From Limimaricola variabilis (GTDB taxonomy: Bacteria; Pseudomonadota; Alphaproteobacteria; Rhodobacterales; Rhodobacteraceae): a DNA stretch of 64,000 nucleotides. The position numbers were made by a program, and so were the translations under genes. Positions 58,135 through 64,000 of the stretch are shown here, piece by piece; the stretch's first letter is position 1, and each line of letters opens with the position of its first letter. Under the pieces are notes generated by a model, which was given only the letters and a program-made list of their open reading frames with translations, was not told the origin of the DNA and ran no database searches. The stretch spans positions 62,001 through 126,000 of the forward strand of contig NZ_JACIBX010000008.1 in the NCBI RefSeq assembly GCF_014195545.1. The letters run 5' to 3'.

Positions 58135-58976
58135 CGCAGCCGCCGCCCGACGCCGATGCGCGCCGGGCGGCGCGCCCGGTTCTCGTCTACCCTGACGGGA
58201 GCCTGCCCCCGCCGCCGATGGAGCTCTATGCCCGCGCCGCCGCCTCGGCGCACCTGGAGGCGGAAGTGATTGTACCGCCGCGCGACGCGGCGGCGATCGA
58301 AGTCCCGGCCGGCTCGATCCTGCGGCTCGGCTGCCCTGAGGGGCCGCAGGTCGGCGACCTCAACCTCTTTGCCCGCGATGACCTCACCGAGCGCTTCTTC
58401 TCCGGCAAGACCCGGGCCCTGCACGGCACCCATGTAAGCACTGGCGACCGGCTCTGGTCGTGCTTTCCCCATCTGCGTCCGATGGCCACGATCATCGCCG
58501 ACAGCCTGTCATGGTACGGCATCGACGCCGACGGGGCCTCGGTGCATGACGTGATCGGCACGCGCTGCGACCCCTACACGCACCACCTGCTCTCGGGCGG
58601 GGATTACGATCGCTGCTGCCATTCCAACCTCACCCGGGCGCTGGCGGCGCATCGGGGGCTATCGCTGGCCGAGGCCGAGCCGCATGTGCATGACGTGCTC
58701 AACCTCTTCATGTGCACCGGCTTCACCCGCGACACCGGCCGTTACTTCATGAAGGCGAGCCCGGTGCGGGCCGGGGACCATCTCGATCTTTTCGCTGAGA
58801 TCGACCTGCTGGCAGTGATGAGCGCCTGCCCGGGCGGCGATTGCGGCGCCGGGCATTCGAGCGACCAGGCCGCCTGCCATCCGCTGTCGATGGCGGTGCT
58901 GCGCCCGGCCCCCGGTAGCCTGGGCGATTGGATGAGCCCGCCGCGCAACGGCTATGCGGGCGGGCACGGGATTTAG
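58131..58976 (+). CDS. DUF1989 (urea carboxylase-associated) family protein
   Basis: A 281-residue protein of the DUF1989 family. Conserved blocks are [23 protein letters not shown], seen as [11 protein letters not shown] and [31 protein letters not shown], the Cys/His site [19 protein letters not shown] and [15 protein letters not shown]. Several conserved Cys/His/Asp residues suggest a metal site. Some members accompany urea carboxylase genes, none of which lie here. Coupled to sdhB by ATGA; it converges on the nucleoside phosphorylase gene, overlapping by 4 bases. Confidence 0.85.
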   Translation: MTQPPPDADARRAARPVLVYPDGSLPPPPMELYARAAASAHLEAEVIVPPRDAAAIEVPAGSILRLGCPEGPQVGDLNLFARDDLTERFFSGKTRALHGTHVSTGDRLWSCFPHLRPMATIIADSLSWYGIDADGASVHDVIGTRCDPYTHHLLSGGDYDRCCHSNLTRALAAHRGLSLAEAEPHVHDVLNLFMCTGFTRDTGRYFMKASPVRAGDHLDLFAEIDLLAVMSACPGGDCGAGHSSDQAACHPLSMAVLRPAPGSLGDWMSPPRNGYAGGHGI

Positions 58977-59677
58977 GCGAAGGCCGCTTCCAGCGCGATT
59001 TCGACCATCTCGCCGAAGCTCTGCTCGCGCTCTATGGCGGGCAGCTCCTCGCCGGTGACGAGGTGGTCCGACACGGTCAGCACCGCCAGCGCCCGGCGCC
59101 CATGCCGCGCGGCGAGGGTGTAGAGTTCGGCCGCTTCCATTTCCACCGCGAGGATGCCGTGCCGCACCATCTGTTCGTGCAGGTCGGGTCGCTCGTCGTA
59201 GAACGTATCCGAGGAATAGATGCCGCCGACATGCAGACGCGTTCCGCGTGCATTTGCCGAGTCATGCGCGGCGCGCAATAAGCCCCAATCGGCATGGGGT
59301 GCGTAATGAATTTCGCGCAGCATTGCGCGTGACGGGTTTCCGACGCTTGACGCGGTCATCGCGAGCACCACGTCGCGCAGGCCGATATCCTTCTGCATCG
59401 CCCCGCAGGAGCCGATGCGGATAAGGGTTTGCGCGTCATATTCGCGGATCAGTTCATTGGCGTAGATCGAGAGCGACGGCATGCCCATGCCGGAACCCTG
59501 AATCGTTACCGGATGGCCGCGCCAGCTACCGGTGAACCCCAGCATTCCGCGCACCTCGTTGATGCAGCGCGGCTCATCGAGAAATTTCTCCGCGGCCCAT
59601 TTCGCTCGCAGCGGATCGCCCGGCATCAAGACGGTCGGGGCGATATCGCCCGGGGCTGCGCCGATATGCGTGCTCAT
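58973..59677 (-). CDS. deoD: purine-nucleoside phosphorylase (DeoD type)
   Basis: A 234-residue hexameric-type phosphorylase that splits purine nucleosides into base and ribose 1-phosphate. Blocks: [17 protein letters not shown] at the N-terminus, [27 protein letters not shown] for phosphate, [13 protein letters not shown] for the ribose site, and VSDHLVTGE with the catalytic Asp. ATG 59677 gives the standard start, with GGAG about 9 nt upstream; the longer frame is rejected. Confidence 0.95.
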   Translation of the reverse strand: MSTHIGAAPGDIAPTVLMPGDPLRAKWAAEKFLDEPRCINEVRGMLGFTGSWRGHPVTIQGSGMGMPSLSIYANELIREYDAQTLIRIGSCGAMQKDIGLRDVVLAMTASSVGNPSRAMLREIHYAPHADWGLLRAAHDSANARGTRLHVGGIYSSDTFYDERPDLHEQMVRHGILAVEMEAAELYTLAARHGRRALAVLTVSDHLVTGEELPAIEREQSFGEMVEIALEAAFA

Positions 59678-59702
59678 TGCGCGAACTCCGACATGGTCGT
59701 GG

Positions 59703-59727
59703 AAAGGGCCGGCGATCACGCCGGCCC
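59703..59727 (-). terminator. terminator of the H-NS-family gene
   Basis: GGGCCGGCG (59706-59714) and CGCCGGCCC (59719-59727) form a perfect 9-bp stem 9 nt after the H-NS-like stop. On the minus strand it ends in TTTCC. It separates that gene from deoD. Confidence 0.65.
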
Positions 59728-59735
59728 CTGTCTAA

Positions 59736-60056
59736 TCAGATCTCGAAATCCGAGAGCGGCCGCCCGGCGGCCTCTGCCTCGTTGATCCAGCGCGGCTTGC
59801 GGCCACGGCCGGACCAGGTCTGGCTCGGATCCTCGGGATTGCGATATTTCGCGGGGGTCTTGGCTTTGGTCTTGCGGCCTTTCGAGGCAGCTTCAGCCAA
59901 TTCGGCCAGCGAGAAGCCATGTTCCGCAGCCGCGCGTTCGGCAGCTTCGAGCGCGGCTTTTCTTTCGCGTTGCGACACGGTGGACAGCGCCTCGTCGATA
60001 TCCCGGCGAAGCTTTTCCAGCTCCTTGCGGGACATTTCGTGCAGGTCTTGTGCCAT
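59736..60056 (-). CDS. H-NS family nucleoid protein (HvrA-like)
   Basis: A 106-residue DNA-binding protein. The N-terminal half (residues ~5-50) is a coiled-coil dimerisation region (SRKELEKLRRDIDEAL). The C-terminal domain has the H-NS hallmark YRNPEDPSQTWSGRGRKPRWI, seen as TWSGRGRKPRWI, whose Gly-Arg loop reads AT-rich minor grooves. Length and layout match HvrA of Rhodobacter. ATG 60056 has AGAGAG upstream. The upstream DNA is unusually AT-rich, which could allow self-binding. Confidence 0.9.
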   Translation of the reverse strand: MAQDLHEMSRKELEKLRRDIDEALSTVSQRERKAALEAAERAAAEHGFSLAELAEAASKGRKTKAKTPAKYRNPEDPSQTWSGRGRKPRWINEAEAAGRPLSDFEI

Positions 60057-60167
60057 GATCTCTCTTTCCATTCGATAATCGACAGGTTTCTGAGGGTCCA
60101 ATGTAATGGATAACCGTCAATTACGAGATATCTAAAAGAATAGATTAAGCGCAACGTTTGTTTTTCG
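60057..60167. other. AT-rich intergenic tract upstream of the H-NS-like gene
   Basis: This 111-base stretch is far poorer in G+C than its surroundings, with runs such as TAAAAGAATAGATTAA. It should hold the H-NS-like promoter and any 3' end of the mutase-like gene. I see several weak -10/-35 options (e.g. TTGACG on the minus strand) but none I can prefer. Confidence 0.5.
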
Positions 60168-61595
60168 TCACGTCACCAAATTCACAATTTCTTGCAAGAA
60201 ACCGCCGTTGGCGAAGCTGCGCGCTCGCTTCAAGGGCAGCCCGGCCGCTTCAAGCGCCTTTTCGAGCGGTGCGTCAAGCTGAAATTCAATCAGACCGAGC
60301 GCCGGCATGGCGCCGAAACCGGCACGGCGCAATTCGGCAAGGGTTTCGATGGCCATTTGCGCCGATTGCGGACTGGGCAAGGACAGCAGCAGCGCCTGGG
60401 GGCGATCGTCGAGCACCGCCGCGACGATATCGGAGGGCAATCGACGTGGCCCGGTATCGCGCAGCTCGATCCCACGGATATGGGCTTCGGTGGGGGAGGG
60501 CAGGGCGCGCGGCAGCCTCGCGTCGAGCCCGGGGCGGGCCAGCAGGAACGTGACGCCCGACGGCGGCGCGGGTTCGGGCTTTGCTACGGCGCCGGGCAGT
60601 GCCCCTGCCATGACCGTTCCCCATTCGCCCGTGGTCACCCCCGCCTTGGCGCAGGCCACCGAGGGGCCCATGACGTTGATGCCGCGCTTGGCAGCTTCGC
60701 GCAGCGCCAGCAGCGACTTCTGCACCGCATTGCCGTCACGCTGCCGTCGCCAAGCAACCAGCGCTGCCGCGCGATCGGGCTCGGAAAGCGGTGGGGCGGC
60801 ATCGGCCGGGCGAGAAGGATCGGTTTCCGGCCAAGGCAGCTCATCGGCTTCGGCGCGCAGTAGTGCCGCGCGCAGTCGCGCCGCCGCGTCGGGGCCGGGT
60901 GGGGCAATTTCCGAGGCACCGTGCCGGTACTGGATGAGGTCGGGCCGGGCCGCGAAGCCGGGGCCGTGCCGCTCGGCGACCAGCTCCTGCCAGAGCGTCG
61001 TCAGGAGCGCCCCCCAGTCGCGGGCCGCTGCGTCGTCAGCCGGCATTACGATGTCAATCCCACAGGCGGCGGCGCGCAGGTGCTCGGGCTTCTCGCGCCG
61101 CGCCGTGGCGGCGAGGAGCGCAAGACCGGAGCGAAGCGTCAGCGCCATCCCTTCGGGGGTGAGCGCGGACACGCGCAGTCGGGCGCCGCGCAGGCCGGGC
61201 AGGCGCCGTCCGGCCCAGCACAGCGCATCCGCTCCGAGCCCGAGCGCCGCCCGGTCGGACCAGGCCGGGGCGGCGGCCGCGTGGCGCAGCGCCAACGGGT
61301 CATGGAGCAGGGCCCCCTGGGGGGGCGCGACGCCGCGCCGTTCGGCCAGTGCTGCCACCAGGGCCAGGTGCCAAGGACCGGCCGCGCCGCCATCAAGCTC
61401 CAGCACGTCCGGCAGCCGGTCGGGCCACAGCGCCTCGAGGTCGCCAAGATGAGCCAGCGCGGGTCCCTCCACCCCGACCAGCCCTGCGGCCAGCGGGTGA
61501 TCTGAATCGAAGCCCGCCCGGCTCGGCAGGTCGGGCCGCAGGGTGGCGGGGGCGGCCCCCGGCGTCCGGGGCGTCGTGGAGCGGTGAAGGGTCAT
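60168..61595 (-). CDS. degenerate methylmalonyl-CoA mutase family protein without a cobalamin motif
   Basis: A 475-residue protein. Near the N-terminus GFDSDHPLAAGLVGV matches the mutase GYDSDNP region, and QGV-like RRGVAPPQGALLHDPLA follows as in the family. The region VQKSLLALREAAKRGINVMGPSVACAKAGVTTGEWGTV (in pieces: ALREAAKRGINVM, AGVTTGEWG) matches the linker before the B12 domain. The last ~130 residues look like a Rossmann-type B12 domain, but the DxHxxG cobalamin motif is absent and the catalytic barrel is shortened. It may be a non-catalytic partner or relic. ATG 61595 is the likely start. Confidence 0.6.
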   Translation of the reverse strand: MTLHRSTTPRTPGAAPATLRPDLPSRAGFDSDHPLAAGLVGVEGPALAHLGDLEALWPDRLPDVLELDGGAAGPWHLALVAALAERRGVAPPQGALLHDPLALRHAAAAPAWSDRAALGLGADALCWAGRRLPGLRGARLRVSALTPEGMALTLRSGLALLAATARREKPEHLRAAACGIDIVMPADDAAARDWGALLTTLWQELVAERHGPGFAARPDLIQYRHGASEIAPPGPDAAARLRAALLRAEADELPWPETDPSRPADAAPPLSEPDRAAALVAWRRQRDGNAVQKSLLALREAAKRGINVMGPSVACAKAGVTTGEWGTVMAGALPGAVAKPEPAPPSGVTFLLARPGLDARLPRALPSPTEAHIRGIELRDTGPRRLPSDIVAAVLDDRPQALLLSLPSPQSAQMAIETLAELRRAGFGAMPALGLIEFQLDAPLEKALEAAGLPLKRARSFANGGFLQEIVNLVT

Positions 61596-61872
61596 GGCCT
61601 CGTCCGGTTCGCGGGGGCGGCGGGCCGGCCGGGCCTCAGCGGCCCGCGGCGCGCGCCGCACGGGATAGAACGCCGCGTTCTGCGGAAGCCCGTATGATGG
61701 GCCGTCGCGGGCCGAGCGTCCAGACCGCGGCACCTTGTAAGGGTCCAAGGGTTCACCGGTCGGGCCGACAGCGTGTTCTGCGCGCATCGCTTTGCGCTGC
61801 GGATGCCTGCCCGAGGGCCGATCGGGCCGCCCGGCGCTACCGCAGCGACGACGATTGCGGCAGGGTCGGCCC

Positions 61873-63279
61873 ATGTTCCGTCCCGTCGAGATCCCACTTT
61901 GGTTGCTGGTGCTGATCCTGCTCTTCGCGGCGGTCACCTTCGCATCGCATTTCCTGTTCCCCTCGGTGCGCTGGTTCTTCCGCAAGCGGATGGAGCGGGC
62001 CGTGGCCCGCCTCAACACCCGGCTCGCGCGGCCGATCGAGCCGTTCAAGCTGGCCCGCCGCCACGACATGATCCAGCGGCTGATCTACGACCCGCTGGTC
62101 GCGCAGGCGGTGGTCGAGCACGCCAAGAGCCACGGGGTGCCCGAGAACGTCGCTTTCGAACTGGCCGGGGATTACGCGCGCGAGATCGTGCCCTCCTTTT
62201 CGGCGACCGCCTATTTCACCTTCGGAACCCGTGCGGCGCAGTGGCTCAGCCGGGCGCTCTACCGGATCCGGCTGGGGGCGTTCGACCGCAGCGCGATCGA
62301 CGCGATCGATCCCGACGCGGCGGTGGTCTTCGTGATGAACCATCGCTCCAACATGGATTACGTGCTGGTGACATGGCTGGCGGCGCGGACCTCCGCACTG
62401 TCCTATGCCGTGGGCGAATGGGCACGGATCTGGCCGCTGACACCGCTGATCCGGATGATGGGCGCCTATTTCATCCGCAGGCGCGATCGCGGCGCACTCT
62501 ATCGACGGGTGCTGCAGCGCTACGTGCAGATGGCGACCGCGGGCGGCGTGACGCAGGCAATCTTTCCCGAGGGTGGGTTGAGCCTCGATGGACGGCTCGC
62601 CTCTGCCAAGACCGGGCTCCTGGGCCATATCGTCGAGGATTTTGGCAGCCACGGGCGCGACGTGATCTTCGTGCCGGTGGCGCTCAATTACGACCGGGTG
62701 CTTGAGGATCGGGTGCTGATCGGGGCGGCACGGGCGGGCAATCGCCGCTTCCGGGTGCCGCCCTCACGTCTGGTGCGTGTGGTGCTGGGGCATCTGGCCC
62801 GCCAGCTGACAGGACGGTTCAAAGGTTTCGGCACGGCCTCGGTCGGATTCGGCCGGCCCGTGTCGCTCGCGGAGTTCCTGGGGGATCGGCAGCCGACGCC
62901 GCAGGATACCGCCCGGCTGGCACGCGAGATGATGGCCCGGATCGAGGCGGTGATGCCGGTGCTGCCGGTCCCGCTCGTGGCGGGGATCCTGCTCGACGCG
63001 GCACCGCTGCCGCCGGGCCGGATCGAGATCCGGGTGGCGGCACGGCTGGCCATGCTGCAGGCGCGCGGCATCGCCCTGCCGCGCCGCGACGCCGCACGGG
63101 TTACCGCCGATGCGCTCGAATTGCTCGGGCAGCGCGGGCTGCTGGTCGAGGAGGCAGGCGGTTTGCGTCCGGCGCCGGGCGCCGAGGCAGTGCTCGGCTT
63201 CTACGCCGCCTCGATCGCGCATCATTTCGAACCGACGGCGCTGGCCGGTCCGGTCAGCCAGCCGCCTGAGGGGCGCTGA
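61873..63279 (+). CDS. glycerol-3-phosphate 1-O-acyltransferase-like protein (PlsB family)
   Basis: A 468-residue membrane-associated acyltransferase. One transmembrane segment (residues ~7-30) precedes a helical region. The acyltransferase domain shows motif I NHRSNMDYV (His-x4-Asp), motif III FPEGGLSLDGRLASAKTGLL and the later FVPVALNYDRVLED. These fit PlsB-type enzymes that start phospholipid synthesis from glycerol 3-phosphate. It is divergent from the mutase-like gene with 277 nt between; I see no clear gene in that gap. It overlaps the convergent helicase end by 26 bases. Confidence 0.88.
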   Translation: MFRPVEIPLWLLVLILLFAAVTFASHFLFPSVRWFFRKRMERAVARLNTRLARPIEPFKLARRHDMIQRLIYDPLVAQAVVEHAKSHGVPENVAFELAGDYAREIVPSFSATAYFTFGTRAAQWLSRALYRIRLGAFDRSAIDAIDPDAAVVFVMNHRSNMDYVLVTWLAARTSALSYAVGEWARIWPLTPLIRMMGAYFIRRRDRGALYRRVLQRYVQMATAGGVTQAIFPEGGLSLDGRLASAKTGLLGHIVEDFGSHGRDVIFVPVALNYDRVLEDRVLIGAARAGNRRFRVPPSRLVRVVLGHLARQLTGRFKGFGTASVGFGRPVSLAEFLGDRQPTPQDTARLAREMMARIEAVMPVLPVPLVAGILLDAAPLPPGRIEIRVAARLAMLQARGIALPRRDAARVTADALELLGQRGLLVEEAGGLRPAPGAEAVLGFYAASIAHHFEPTALAGPVSQPPEGR

Positions 63280-64000
63280 GCTCGAAGGGGACCGCGGGCG
63301 CGACGAGATCGTCGGTCCCGAGCGGCTCGGAGGGCTTGGCCAGCATCGAGCGCACCACCCAGCGCAGCTCGCGCTCGGCGCGGGTGATCGCCACATAGGC
63401 CAGCCGCTTCCACAACGGCTGGCCGGCTTCGACCCGGCCCATGCGTGCCGCGATCTCGATGTCGGGGGCGAAGACCTGCACCGTGTCCCACTGCGAGCCC
63501 TGGGCCTTGTGGATGGTGACGGCGGCACCGTGCAGGAAGGTTGCGCCCATCCGTGCGGCATAGGGAATGAAGGGCTCGGCATCGCCCTCCTGCTCGATCC
63601 GCACAATCGAGGCGGCGGAGAGCTGCGGCTCGGGTGCACCCATCACGTGCAGTCGGGAGAAGCCCGGCTTGCGACCAGGACCCATATAGATCACCTGCGC
63701 GCCCTTGATCAGACCGCGCGCCTCGAGGTCGAGCCGCTTCTTGCGGTGCTTCAAAGGTAGCTCGATGCCGTCGCAGATCAGCGGCTCTCCCGGCAGCAGG
63801 TCGCCCTCTGGCGCGCCATGCGCGGCGCGGAAGGCATGGATCAGCCGGATCCGCGTGGCGTTGCGCCAGACCAGCACCGGGGAGCGGGCCATCAGGTCCG
63901 ATTCCACACGCGGCGCGAAGACCACCCTCTCGTCGCGCTCGGACGCCTCGCGCACCATCCGCTCGAAGGCGTAGAAATCCACCTGTGGATCGGCCAGCGC
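63254..64000 (-). CDS. C-terminal part of a RecD-like/UvrD_C_2 DNA helicase (partial)
   Basis: A frame open to the right edge, giving 248 residues without a start. The end of a superfamily 1 helicase is plain: TIHKAQGSQWDTVQVFAP (motif V region) and YVAITRAERELRWV (motif VI), as in the UvrD_C_2 domain of RecD-type ATP-dependent helicases. The preceding part, VLVWRNATRIRLIHAFR and LPGEPLICDGIEL, fits the same group. The N-terminal ATPase lies outside the window. It overlaps the plsB-like stop convergently. Confidence 0.88.
   Translation of the reverse strand, partial: ALADPQVDFYAFERMVREASERDERVVFAPRVESDLMARSPVLVWRNATRIRLIHAFRAAHGAPEGDLLPGEPLICDGIELPLKHRKKRLDLEARGLIKGAQVIYMGPGRKPGFSRLHVMGAPEPQLSAASIVRIEQEGDAEPFIPYAARMGATFLHGAAVTIHKAQGSQWDTVQVFAPDIEIAARMGRVEAGQPLWKRLAYVAITRAERELRWVVRSMLAKPSEPLGTDDLVAPAVPFELSAPQAAG

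Noticed and set aside
61596-61872. N-terminal extension of the mutase-like protein or an extra small gene in the gap
   Set aside because: The frame stays open, but the encoded residues are Arg/Pro-rich with no family match or ribosome site, and ATG 61595 is adequate.

Overview
This 64 kb window is high-GC chromosomal DNA from an alphaproteobacterium, most likely a member of the Rhodobacterales (Paracoccaceae/Roseobacteraceae). The reasons are the codon bias, the gene order mdh-sucC-sucD-sucA-sucB-(small genes)-lpd facing a citE-like/nnrU/DUF1737/sdhCDAB cluster, a short HvrA-type H-NS protein, and family-specific genes such as TIGR02300, DUF1285 and DUF1523. I see no insertion sequence, prophage, CRISPR array or rRNA. 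There is one tRNA gene, tRNA-Ala(GGC). Gene density is very high: many neighbours overlap by 1-4 bases (ATGA, GTGA, TGATG), and no gap reaches 300 bases.

Layout. 0-7 kb: housekeeping genes (HIT protein, MscS-type channel, an ABC ATPase, DNA polymerase I, a PNPOx-like protein, and a small heat-shock protein with a sigma32-like promoter). 7-12 kb: a secreted trypsin-like protease and glcDEF (glycolate oxidase). 12-19.5 kb: a translationally coupled moxR-DUF58-DUF4159-GATase1-like membrane operon, with DUF1285 divergent from it. 20-27.4 kb: gabD, two hydrolases, an L,D-transpeptidase, an AraC-type regulator and rpe. 27.5-29.6 kb: a uronate-dehydrogenase-like gene paired with an FAD oxidoreductase. 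30.3-36.4 kb: a divergent maltose-type ABC system, malEFG against lacI-malK, with LacI-type operator candidates between them. 36-40 kb: a GntR regulator, a YgjP-like metalloprotease, TIGR02300, tRNA-Ala and a CAP-domain protein.

40.4-58.1 kb is the TCA-cycle region: mdh, sucCDAB and lpd on the minus strand and sdhCDAB on the plus strand. Between them lie a double PRC-barrel protein, a small secreted protein, a malyl-CoA-lyase-family gene, nnrU and DUF1737. 58-64 kb holds a DUF1989 protein, a purine nucleoside phosphorylase, an H-NS-family protein, a degenerate methylmalonyl-CoA-mutase homologue, a glycerol-3-phosphate acyltransferase and the end of a RecD-like helicase.

The most striking signal outside the genes is regulatory. 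The 10-mer TGTGATCACG, with palindromic core GTGATCAC, occurs twice in front of sucC and twice in front of sdhC. The two cores are exactly 21 bp apart in both places, about two helical turns, which suggests one unidentified factor coordinates succinyl-CoA formation and succinate oxidation. A separate perfect LacI-type palindrome precedes mdh. The other notable items are the mutase homologue without a cobalamin motif and a CAP protein without a signal peptide that looks like a type I secretion substrate.
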